From the NCBI GenBank assembly GCA_026929865.2, contig CM049404.1:6273501-6337500 (forward strand): a DNA stretch of 64,000 bases, in the 5' to 3' direction. The position numbers and the translations under genes are program-made. Within the stretch, counting starts at the first letter, position 1; each line of letters begins with the position of its first letter. This DNA comes from Hyperoplus lanceolatus. Its lineage: Eukaryota; Chordata; Actinopteri; Uranoscopiformes; Ammodytidae. This document shows, piece after piece, positions 35,962 through 46,947 of this stretch. The notes under the pieces were generated by a model that made no database searches, had not been told where the DNA came from, and saw only the letters and a list, made by a program, of their open reading frames with translations.

Positions 35962-36135
35962 TGCGTTCCATATCACATATACTCTCTTTTTTTTCTATTC
36001 TACATACTACACCTGACCATACAAATAATCTAGTTAGTATGCACTGCAGTAGGCATACATAATTGGGAAATACTTTTACTTATTTATTTCATCATAACAT
36101 TACGCCTTGATCTTGCCTCTTGCTTATACATCCGT

Positions 36136-36212
<77 letters not shown>

Positions 36213-36355
36213 GTCAGGATTGCCACAATCTCGACTGGATGTAGTAGGGTATCCGGGTATTTTTAAGCATACTAAACCTAACAACAAGAATTGGGACATC
36301 ATAAATCTTTTTTTCTACCATACTAAATAGCAGAAAGTATGGGTATTGGAACGCA
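35962..36355 (+). mobile_element. MITE of the TGCRTTCC-ended family, copy c, with internal (AT)n
   Basis: Perfect 9-bp outer ends TGCGTTCCA ... TGGAACGCA. The internal blocks match copies a, b and d. An AT dinucleotide run of about 73 bp at 36138-36210 has expanded inside it. This is the best preserved copy of the family here. Confidence 0.75.
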
Positions 36356-37208
36356 TTGTTGGTCCTTTTAATTTTTCTTTAACCAACCCGCTCACATTTG
36401 TCCAACACTGGCCCCAACCTTTCTCATTCTTACTGCCCCACTATATGCTCTATCTCTCTCTCACCACTTTGCCTTTCAGTTGTCATTGTAATTTACAAGA
36501 TTAAGTCATGGTTTGTGGAAGTCAACAACTTGTAAGGTGTCCGTGGCGAGAACTCTGCTGCTCTCAGTACATAATAAATGTTGTTTCAGCGCTGTTCTGC
36601 AAGCTTGCCACATCTCCACATAAATGCCAGGGCAACTTTGTGACAGCAGCAGGGGATTAAACTGCAGTGATAAAGTGAACAGGACATGCAACACAACGAC
36701 AAACACTTTCACTCAGAAAAATGTGTATTTGTGTCCTTTTTTCATGCAAATTGTCCTGGAAGTATATCCATTTTTAAAACGGTACATACAGATTAAAAGC
36801 CTTTATTAAAACACAGAAGTGATTTGTTGCGATATATTTTAGGGGAGGTTGCTTTTAATACTTGCTACATGAAACAACTCAATTAAAGGAATACTTCACC
36901 CATACGGAACCGGCGTTCTATCATCATAAAATCACTATTATAATATAATGAATGAGGTTTTTTCTTCCCTCAGTGTTTCCTCCTGATGTTGACATACATT
37001 GACACATTGATACATTTTGACAACAAGCATTCTATGCAATCTCTCACTCCACCCACCTTTAATTAATCCATCAGGTTATTATCACGACATCATATTCCAA
37101 TATAGATTTCATTAGATACATACTGTACGTTTTATGGACATGTAAAGCTCCCAATATTATCACACATGTCTTTTTCACATCTGAGCATTCCCCACATTCC
37201 TCTTGCAG
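36356..37208. other. no gene seen; MITE-like left end at 36883
   Basis: Intron sequence leading to the next kelch exon. A TTAA followed by AGGAATACTTCACCC at 36883 looks like the left end of a TTAA-type MITE, with no matching right end located. A pyrimidine-rich stretch just before 37209 fits a splice acceptor. Confidence 0.5.
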
Positions 37209-37433
37209 GTGGTCGTCAGGGGAAGATGCCGGTGACTGCGCTGGAGGCTTTTGACCTGGAGACAAAGAGCTGGTCGCGTTACCCGTGTATCCCCAGCCGC
37301 AGGGCCTTCTCCTGCTGCGCCACCAACCAACGCAGCCTCTTCAGCCTGGGCGGCCTCCAGCAGCCGGGGCCACACAACTTCTACTCCAGACCGCACTTTG
37401 TCAGCACCATGGAGGAATATGACCTGGATCAAG
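37209..37433 (+). CDS. klhdc8b: kelch domain-containing protein 8B, internal exon (kelch repeats)
   Basis: 75 codons, acceptor 'ttcctcttgcag', donor 'gtaagt', phase 1 at both ends, so skipping or circularising it would preserve frame. The translation starts GRQGKMPVTALEAFDLETKS and contains FSLGGLQQPGPHNFYSRPHF, a stretch diagnostic of KLHDC8B as I recall it. It completes one kelch repeat (GG from the exon junction, then AFDLETKSW) and encodes the next double-glycine strand. GC-rich third positions contrast with the flanking DNA. It belongs between exons 30686-30850 and 62707-62808. Confidence 0.92.
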
Positions 37434-40400
37434 GTAAGTTGAAACCTTTACAATATCAATACAAGTGTTAGTAATAATTTAAGGTGGAGTCAGCGATTCT
37501 GGAGAACGCTTGTTGTCAAAAACACTATATAAAATCAGTGAATATATCGTGTACACAGTTAAGGCCAACACATGAATTAAAACTGTATATTTAGTTAGAT
37601 TAAAATCATGTTGTGAATTTAGCAAATGATAACATGCACCTTTTTTCAATTACATTTCACCATGGAAGTTTAAACTGTTCTGGAGTTGTTTGAAATGTGT
37701 GGATCTCACGGGAGGGAAACAATGCTCTGGAATAGACTACAATGCATTATTTCACTTCTCACATCATATTTTATACAGGCCTACATATATGCCTACAGTT
37801 AGGGTGTATTCACACATGCTGTTTTCAACCACCCCTTTTTCAACTATCGTTGTGGGGCCACCCAACCCCCCCCCCTTTCTTTTCTTTTTTAATAAATCGC
37901 CATCAGCTTCACATTATAGTCCCATGTATATCCGAGCCAACAGCACCTCGAAGGGGGATTGTCTTCTCAACCCGTCAATACACCCCTCAGTTTCACCACC
38001 CACTGATACACACTACACTGTTTCAGTGACCATTCTTCCGTACCCCACACAACATACATAAAATGATGTTTCACATCGTATAACCACATAAGCATTGACA
38101 TGGGCTACATATTATAACCATATGAAACAATAATACTTTGATGTGTTTCTTCTTTATTAGGGAGTAGCATTTTTATTATTTTTAACCCCATATTATATCA
38201 TGATATTTTCGCAATTTCTTCCCTCTCTCTACCCCAAATTTTCCAATGATGAATGATTTGACGTGTGGTTTGCCTGAGGACCCCCACAATCCATTCTATT
38301 TACAAGCAAGAGCTCCAGTGAACCCTAGACTAATACGTGATATTTCATACAGTACAAATATGGGCGAAACTGCTTTACAAAGACTATAATGACCATGCCA
38401 ATCATGATATTGTAATTAGCGCACGGCACGCGCATGTGTGTGTGTGTGTGTGCACCCATTTTAATGTGTGGGCCTGCAGCAAAATACTGTCTGTGAATAC
38501 TTACCAAATCTTTTGTTATTCATAGGGATAGATGGATGGATAGAGGGATGACTAGCAGGCTTTTGCTCAAATCCCTTGTGCAATAAGTTGTGATTAGATT
38601 CAGCTTGATATGAAGAGAAAAAGCTAGTAACTAGTTGCATTCAAAGGGTTTCAGATCCTGAGCAGACAGTAATTAATTTAACGAGGAACCAGTTTCCCTG
38701 GCTTCCTTACCAGGGTTATAGCCATGGATTTCTTTTGAGCATTTTTGTCCACTGACTTTACTGTCCTACTTCATGAATCAAGAAACATGGTGTGGAGTGC
38801 AGTGGAGTGAAGCCATGCCCAGGGAAGCCAACACTCTCTGGGGGGAATATTCCAAAAAGAGGCACCGTTGTGCACATAGATATGAGGTAGGATCGGAAAG
38901 ATCACATTAGCATAGATTAGAGTGGGGCGTGTTTGGAGGCTATGAAAATCATCTCTTTCCACTGCTTTCATCCCCTGGCTTAAACAATAGGGCTCTCCGG
39001 TTGACAGATTGAGAATCCTAGGGTGAGGTTTTCCTCTTGCTGTTATTCAAGTCATAATTAGGTGTAAGCTTTTTTTCTTGTCTCAAGGCGCAATGATGAA
39101 ATAGTATGTCCCTATATATGCATACTACATGCAAAAGAATATACTTTGAGAAACACAGCTACACAATGAAGTAAGAAAAAAAAAGAAAAAAAATATATGT
39201 TGAGCACAAGAAACTTTGCTAAAGAGCATGATTGATTAATACCATAAAAATCCTACTGGCAATTAACCTGATGCTGATTCTTATTGTCCAGCTTGTAAAT
39301 ATAAGACCCATTGAACTGAGGAAATGGGGCAAAAATAGCAACTGTAGAAAAACTCTCTCTTTGGTCATTTGACATTTGGACTAGTGAATGATAGTGGGAA
39401 GATCATTGACAGTCACAGAAACACATACACACAAAAGTGCTAAATGACTTAGAGATTGTGGTGCAGCCATGTGCAGAAGACTGATATGATTGTCAACAGA
39501 CAAGGTCTGGATGATTTAGCTACTCATTCTCTGATGAATGGATTGAACGACAGAAATATATTGTTTGGTATCCAAGCTGTGTGTGTGTGTGGGGGGGGGG
39601 GGGTGCGTGAACGGATCAAGAACGGATGTTTCAGTGTGTTTCTCAAACACAAACACACACACACACACACACAAAACCACATCCTAAATGTGGAAATAAT
39701 CTGACATATAAGGCAACTCTAACATCTTTCCTTCCACATTAACAAAGACTCCTTTCACACACTCCTCTGCCTGTTGACATTGATTGACCTTTTTGCTTCG
39801 GTGAATCATCTCAGTCAGGTTTAATGGCTTTGGCTTTTAATAATAAACACCCTTCTTTTCTCAACAATCAGGTTTCATTCTCAAGTCACCTTTAGAGAAA
39901 GCCCAGACTTGAAAGCTAAGGGAATGCTTTAGGTGTGAATACAACATTTTTGCACGGCATGTGGGTATCTGCGACAACAGCAACGCACATAACTACACGT
40001 ATATTAATGTGCATCACAGAAATGAAATAAAGCAAAAGGTGTAGGACTAAAACACAATATTTTTAAGCATATACTATACAGACAAAACGTTTATAGCTAA
40101 ATGCCAATGATTTAAATGTTGGAAGTGTATGAATAAAAAATATGCAAAGGTTTTAGTTTTTCATTTTTTAGGGTTCTTGGGCAGATTTTGCCTGGGCTTG
40201 TAGATAACCGATTGTTGGTATTACAAACTGGAGGCATGATCTTTGAAAGCAGTAGGTATTTACAAGTTTTGGAGAAAAATATCCTACTGGTTGCATGAGA
40301 GAGAGTTTTTTAGAGTAAAGTTGCAGGTCGCCAATCAAAAACAATGAGACACAAGAGGCCAAAATGCTCCTTACAGCTTACGGGAACTGCACGGGTAATA

Positions 40401-40830
40401 ATTAAATATACACAAGATCATCATCCTTCCTTTTGCTTTACAGTACTCATAGTCATTGTCACCCATTGATATACTCAAAAATATATAGATTGCAGCTGCT
40501 TTAAATGCATACCATTATTAAAAGTATGTATTCTCAATAAAAGCCATCGTTTGAATCCTGCAAATCTGACCAGTGTTGTCATGGAAAAATCGGATTATAT
40601 TTCTTGATTCATTTAGAACTGAGTGTGTATAGTCTGAAACAAGGGGGACTCAGCTACTGCTCAGGAAAATTCAGACTGTTTGATTTCCCCGGAACACACT
40701 CCCCAATGACATCAGGGCAGCAGAAAAGCAGCAACCGAATGAAATGTAATGGCAAGATTGTTGGGATAACTAGCATCTTGCCATAAGAGTTTGCAAGTAA
40801 CAAGGTTGGAACATCGGTAAAAAAGAAAAT
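37434..40830. other. no gene seen (start of the 25-kb intron)
   Basis: Contains a C run near 37867, a GT run near 38437, a G run near 39591 and a CA run near 39655. A fragment resembling the TGCRTTCC MITE family ('caaggcgcaatgatgaaata') lies near 39085. No other supported feature. Confidence 0.5.
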
Positions 40831-40835
40831 TGCTG

Positions 40836-41250
40836 GATTATTAGACTTGGCTGTAAAGATAATTAATTAATACATCAATACTCTTATTAAAACAAAGATT
40901 TTAGAACCAGGGCAATATATTTATTATGGAGTCTTGTTGCTATAGGGATGGGGCCGATCCAATCCAATATCTGGGATGCTGCCTGCAAAGTTTTGGTTCA
41001 AGAACTGATTGGTTTTTCTGACCAGGAGAAGCTCAACGACATGACAGCCTACATTGAGCGGAGGTGGGGCCTTCAGCAAAGTGCCATTGATGAAACGATT
41101 GGTTAAGAATAATGAAAAGATTGCTACAAAAAGGCAGACATTAATTGCTTTGGCCCCTTGCACAAAATCTGCTATACACCCATTTACCGGCCCATCTTTC
41201 ACACCTTCACTTTCTGCCTTTGCTATATGAAGAGCACACTCCTCCAGGCA
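40836..41250 (-). repeat. ~415-bp repeat, unit 1
   Basis: Direct repeat of 41903-42317, running from 'attagacttggct' to 'ctccaggcatttgtc'. Unit 1 keeps longer open frames (minus-strand 92 codons starting MKDGPVNGC), while unit 2 has several single-base deletions. The + strand also reads a coding-like GFSDQEKLNDMTAYIERRWG. The source is not recognised. Confidence 0.7.
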
Positions 41251-41583
41251 TTTGTCCTAAACATTGCCATCAGAAATATACATCTAAAAGGTCTAACTAG
41301 GATTTTAGTATAACCTGTGTTTAAACAACATTGCAAAGAAAAGCAGGTATAACATATTCACTCATGTATCAGTCACCTCAAGATGCAACATGTGCACACA
41401 TAAGGTCATAAGAGCCGACAGCTAAATAAAATTACTCCAATAAAACATAGCAACACAAGAGCCAGGCCTACCAGCTACACTATGCACCAGAGGTGGGGGT
41501 AAGTCACTAATGTGCAAGCCACAAGCAAGTCTCAAGTCATAACCTTCAAGTCTCAAGCCAGTCCAAGTAACTGTGGTGAGAAT

Positions 41584-41700
41584 CAAGCAAGTCACAAGTC
41601 AAGTCATTGCTCAGGTCAAGCAAGTCACAAGTCAAGTCATTGCTCAGGTCAAGCAAGTCACAAGTCAAGTCATTGCTCAGGTCAAGCAAGTCACAAGCAA
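41584..41700. repeat. 33-bp minisatellite inside the hAT element
   Basis: Three exact 33-bp units begin at 41584, 41617 and 41650 with a partial fourth at 41683. Each unit starts 'caagcaagtcacaagtcaag'. A longer ~160-bp segment around it is also duplicated ('ctcaagtcataaccttcaag' near 41531 and 41703). Confidence 0.9.
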
Positions 41701-41902
41701 GTCTCAAGTCATAACCTTCAAGTCTCAAGCAAGTCCAAGTCACTGTGGTGAGAATCAAGCAAGTCACAAGTCAAGTCATACAAAAATCATATGATCTAAC
41801 CCAGTTTCTACATTTAAAAGACCTGCATTTCACAGTTCTCTTCTTCATACCGTCATCGACAACATCATCCTTGAACTACAATTGAATTATTCGTGGTCTG
41901 AC

Positions 41903-42317
41903 CATTAGACTTGGCTTCAAAGTAATTAATTGATACCAATAGGTCCAGTTGAAACAAAGATTTTAGAACCAAGGTCAATATATTTATTATGGGTCTTTGC
42001 ATCCAGGGATGGGGCCGAGTCCAATCCAATATCTGGATCTGCCTGCAAAGTTTTGGATCAACAAATGATTCGTTTTTCTGACCAGGAGAAGCTCAACACA
42101 TGACAGCCTACATTCAGCGGAGGTGGGGCCTTCAGCAAAGTAGCCATTGATGAAACGTTGGTTAAGAATAATGAAAAGATTGCTACAAGAAAGGCAGACA
42201 TTAATTGCTTTGGCCCTTTGCACGAAATCTGCCATACACCCATTTACCGGCCCATCTTTCACACCTTCACTTTCTGCCTTTGCTATATGAAGAGCACACT
42301 CCTCCAGGCATTTGTCA
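41903..42317 (-). repeat. ~415-bp repeat, unit 2, inside the hAT element
   Basis: Same sequence as 40836-41250 in the same orientation but with more small indels. It lies entirely within the hAT element, about 590 bp from its nearest edge to the end of unit 1. Confidence 0.7.
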
Positions 42318-43120
42318 GGGCAAGGATCTGCGCTATGGCAAAAATATCATATCACCTTTTATTTTATGGCAGGATCACATTTTGATTTATCACGATTAAT
42401 TTATTTTTCATACTGGGGGGAGAACTGTCATAACGGGCAGTTTGCTGTGCTGTCGGTGCGGGGACGGCGGATCTGAGCTGTTGGAGGGAGCCGGTGAACC
42501 TGGAAGGTCGAACTGCATCATATAGGCCTAGGCCTACTTCATAACGGCTGTTTTGTCTCACAGAGATGCTTTTATAAAGCCTACAGTCCGTGGAGGAAGG
42601 GCGCTCGATAAGGAAGCGTGCGTTATCAAGGCACCAGCGCTGCAGGAAACGCTCATTACTTTCGTTTTCTTTTACAAGACTTCCCGGGGCCGTTACAACG
42701 GGAAACGGGAAGGGAAGAAGGCGCTACATATTTACTGTGATTGGGTTATAAGCGTGTGGGAGGCTCACGTGAATTATTCTTGGTCTAGCCCATGGACATA
42801 TAAAGAAAGGTCTAGCCGCCTCCATGACTGCTGCTCCTGTGTTGACCTGCTGACGCTGTTTGTCCGTGCAGCGCGCTGCGTGCATTGCACTGTAAAATCA
42901 CCCGATCATGTTTCAAAATAAAACATAATTTCTAACGTAATCTAACTTTTAAAAATTCAAGTCATTTCGAGTCATCTGTCCCAAGTCTAAGTCAAGTCTC
43001 AAGTCATGAAGACCAAGTCAAAGTCAAGTCGAGTCTTTTATCAGTGTTAGACTCGAGACTTGACTCGAGTCTGACTCGAGTCAAGTCATGTGACTCGAGT
43101 CCCCCATGTCTGCTATGCAC

Positions 43121-43850
43121 ATGCACAGCTAATTGAGGGGGTATTTTGTGATGTGCTTTAATTAATATTCTAGATGCACATGCCCCCTCCCCGCTGTGAC
43201 AAGTGTTTGTGACATTAGTGACATGAATCCAGTGTTATTATTACAAATGCAAAGAATCGGACAACTATCAGAGGCATAGAAAAGCCCCTGAATCTAGCCA
43301 AATTCAGGGTTGTTCCAGGCAAGAAGAGGCGAACGTGGTTAGCAAGAGATTTCAAGAGACTCTTGACATACACCCCTGGCCTGAATCAAGCACTCCTTCA
43401 AAGACACACACTGAGGAACACACAACGGACAATGGGCCACATAATCTCTCCAGGCAGGACTTAATCTCTTGAAAAGGACCTTGTCAGGGTGAAGCGATTT
43501 GTCCTGGTGGCGTGTGTCCTCTACGAGAAGCTTCACATCAAACCATCAATCTTCCTTCTATGGAGGACTTCAAGGGGCATGGGAATTGGAATATGGAATT
43601 ACTTTATTTAATACCAATGTTACATTGAAATCGTGAATTAATGAATTAGTTAACAAATCCATTTACTTTAGGCTTATTTTACGTAGTCTTTTAAGTATTG
43701 GCTTGTAGTCTTTAATATTGGTTGTTGCCTGCAACATCAACGCGCTTGAATCTAATCGTATGGTGCTCACAGCATGTGATGCAGAGACAACAGTTAACGT
43801 CCTATTATCATTGCCTGTTTACTAGAAGCCTGATAGAGCGTATTCCTCCC
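43121..43850. other. no gene seen
   Basis: Spacer between two hAT MITEs. No coding or terminal-repeat structure. The TTCCTCCC at 43843-43850 is the left target duplication of the next element. Confidence 0.5.
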
Positions 43851-45907
43851 CAGTGTTGGGAGTAACGCGTTACAGGAAGTAATGCATTACTGTAATGCAT
43901 TACGTTTTGCTTGTAATGCGGTAATGTAAGGCATTACAGCAAAAAAAATGGTAATATGTAACGCGGTACATAGCTCAGAAACGTGCGTTACAATGCATTT
44001 TAAACCCGAAATTGACTGGTTTGTTGTTTCTATACAAATTGGCCAACACCGCGAGTTTCGCAGAGGAGAAAAAAACCCACGCTAATAGCACGTTACTGCT
44101 AGAGGAGAAGAAAACTTGATTTGCTGCTACAATTGATTCCAAAGATGCGCTAGCCTACTGGCTTCCGTCTCACTGCCCAAGTTATTGAAAACTTTTGTGG
44201 TGTTTGGAGACTCTGACGTGAAAGCACGTATCACTCTGTGCTCAACGAGCAGCGGGTGCTGCCGCGAGCCCCTCCCCGTCTAAGAGCACTCGGAGGCGGT
44301 CAGTCTCGGAGCAGCCCCTCGGAGCGAGTCCCTGCCTGCTGTCAGAGCAGAGAGGTGACACACCTCCGCGTCCAGGCTGCAAATGAATCGCGCTGTTGTT
44401 AGGTGCGAAATCGGAGATAGTGTGCCACGAAGCTATTTATGCTGAAGCGGTATTGCTGGATTTAGGAGTTATTTAGAGATATGGCAAGCAAAAAGTTGAC
44501 GAGTAGGGAGTTGGTGTTCACTCTTTCTACGGCCCCGGTCACGGTGCGTCCATGCGCAGCAGTGGTGCAGCCATGCGACGCAGCATTATATATATATTAA
44601 TAGTATCATATTATAATGATAATAATGATGATAATAGTAATAATGCAGAATAGAAGAAAAAAGGAAACAAAAATGGTGGTGGGTAAAAAAAAATCATAAA
44701 AAACACCTACTGTTTACATGAGTTTTGTGGTGTAGTTCTAGTTCTAGTTTGCAACTGTTGGCTTACAACAAAGTGGACATCATTACAAATGGATGGAGGG
44801 GTGAATCTGATTAAATAATTTCAACTCTCTTTCAAAATATCAGGTATTTCATGGAAATTACATAATAGCCTACAACATGGCCGCCACCATATGACGTCAT
44901 AATATGCTAATTAGATGGGAAAATTTACTCCCCAGATAAACTTTAGGTCATTCTCAATATTTGTCTCATTTACACTTTGTCTCTATCTCAAACCACTTTA
45001 AATCCAGAGCCTTCTGAAATTTAAGTGTCAAAATCTAGTATTTTTTAAAATAAAACCCGGCGCCTAAAGGGTTTGCTTTGATGCAAATTATGAAATCTTA
45101 ACATAACGGCGGCAATGATGGTGCGTAAAGGACAGCGCAGTTGGCAAGCTCTGCTCAGCACTACAAGTCCTGCAGCAAAAAAGTCACAATAAGAGTTGAT
45201 CGCTTTGTCGAATCATGCCTCTGACACACACGTCGACTCCCAACATAATGAGTGGATGCTTTGAATTAGCAAAGGAGATATATTAAGGCTACTATTGTTA
45301 TTATAAAATGTCACACAAGAGAGACGATAAACAAACATAATGGGCTGTTATCATTTAGATTAGATGGCAAGATGATAAGGCAGATTCTTTGGAACAACTA
45401 AAAAAGGCAAAAGTTGATGATGATGTGAACAACTTGTTTGTGCTTTTAAGTCGCCAGAACGCAAGAAACAAATCTTTGAGGCTCAATTTACTTTTTCAAT
45501 CTACAGTAGTAGGCTCTAGCTCTATTGATATTAATATAGGCTAAATAAATACCTAAAGATACAGTATTTCTATTATAAAATGTATTGCACCATGAGCCAT
45601 AACTGTGACCATTATATTATATAGCATAGGCCTACTTGTGTTAGCCTTAAGCCTAGCTCAGTCATTATGTCATACCATGTCACCTCCTGCTGTGTAATGA
45701 GCTGCATTGAACACAAGAAGATCTATTGAGAACACCAAATCCATATTTCATGTTATTTTGGTGAAAGTAATGCAAAAGTAATGTAAAAGTAGTGTAATGC
45801 CTTACAATTCAAAGACAGTAATATTGTAATGTAACTAACTACTTTGAAATGCCAGTAATAAGTAATAAATACCGCATTATGCTTTTGAAGTAACTTGCCC
45901 AACACTG
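43851..45907. mobile_element. non-autonomous hAT element (MITE), 2057 bp
   Basis: Left end CAGTGTTGGGAGTAACGCG and right end (inverted) CAGTGTTGGGCAAGTTAC. Exact 8-bp target duplication TTCCTCCC at 43843-43850 and 45908-45915. The 'gtaatgcattac' motifs beside the ends are typical of a fish hAT family I recognise. No transposase frame remains. Confidence 0.92.
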
Positions 45908-46044
45908 TTCCTCCCTGCCATAGAGCTAAATTGTTGTCCAAACATACAAACTAATCATGAAGAAATCATTATTAAATGGACAGTATATAATTTGTTGATG
46001 GAGGTTATCATTAAATAGAAAATTAACATATCCTTTAATCATTA

Positions 46045-46046
<2 letters not shown>

Positions 46047-46135
<89 letters not shown>

Positions 46136-46140
46136 GTGTG
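46047..46140. repeat. (TG)n microsatellite
   Basis: About 80 bp of TG followed by a short TATATG interruption. Confidence 0.97.
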
Positions 46141-46436
46141 CCAGTATGTAGCTATGTTTTCATTCCTGAATTGACTATATTATGCCAAGTTGAATTATAA
46201 TAGCCTAGGCCTTTTTCTACAGTGGCGCTGAACATTCAGCAAATTAAAAAAAAAATCTCACCCTACCGTATCTAGCAATTAGGATACAAGGATCTCGTAC
46301 TTAAGAGAAAGGATCTCGTAATCAGGAAATAAAAGGCGGTAACGTCGTATAGTGTCATCGTTGCCTGCAGCCAGCCAGCCAGGATATTGAAGAATAAGAG
46401 GGGTGATCCTGATGTTGTAATTATGAGAAAAGATCT
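46141..46436. other. no gene seen; short 'ggatctcgta' repeats
   Basis: Contains three diverged copies of a 'gatctcgtaattatgagaaa'-like unit around 46290-46440, a minisatellite-like pattern. Otherwise featureless. Confidence 0.45.
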
Positions 46437-46670
46437 CAGCCTGAGTAATAACCTAGTAAGCCAACCCTCAGTGCGTGATTGATATAATATAGCCAACTCA
46501 ATGCAATGTATGTAGTACCGAAATAAATTTCATGAAGAGATCAATCTTCGTATAAAATTGACCAAGATATTTAGTCCATTGAACAAATTGAACATCCAAC
46601 AAAGCTGAAAAAAGAGCTGCAGCTTAGCAACTGTTGCTAGGCAGCAGCATTTTTTGTTTTTCTGTCGCTG

Positions 46671-46947
46671 TTTCAAGGGGCGGAGCTTCTGGAACAGTTT
46701 TCCTTTGATCTATGAGCTGGCTGGTTTGAGGGGCGGAGCTTCAGGTACATTATTCCTCTGATCTCTGAAGATCCTTTGATCTCAGATTGTGATGATGTCA
46801 CCTGAACTTTAGGAATCAATTCTAGGGAATTCCTTTGGTCAAAACATTCTTGGTCTTCTTTGCAGCCGGTCGCACACTAACCAAACAGTTTGTGAAAACT
46901 AAAAAAACTAGGAGTTTAGAAAAGAAAACCAAAACGCATCAAACAAA
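46671..46947 (+). promoter_or_regulatory. promoter-like 5' flank of ORF copy 3
   Basis: GC-box-like GGGGCGGAGCTTC occurs at 46677 and 46731, CRE-like TGATGTCA near 46793, and 'gatct' motifs between them. Just upstream, 'tagcaactgttgctaggcag' forms a near-palindrome resembling an RFX-type X-box. The other two copies have all of these with minor changes. Confidence 0.45.

Larger units (their letters stand above)
41488..43112. mobile_element. non-autonomous hAT element (MITE), 1625 bp
   Basis: Left end CAGAGGTGGGGGTAAGTCA and right end (inverted) CAGACATGGGGGACTCGAG. Exact 8-bp target duplication CTATGCAC at 41480-41487 and 43113-43120. Both ends carry the CAAGTC/GACTCGAG satellite-like sequence. 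The left side holds a 33-bp minisatellite, and the middle holds unit 2 of the ~415-bp repeat. There is no transposase. A 122-codon frame at 42553-42921 shows no motif. Confidence 0.92.

Noticed and set aside
41584..41700. Short regular repeats resembling a CRISPR array
   Set aside because: The units are contiguous 33-bp tandem repeats with no unique spacers and lie inside a eukaryotic hAT MITE.
42553..42921. 122-codon ORF inside the hAT MITE
   Set aside because: No recognised motif and no resemblance to a hAT transposase; probably chance in a non-autonomous element.
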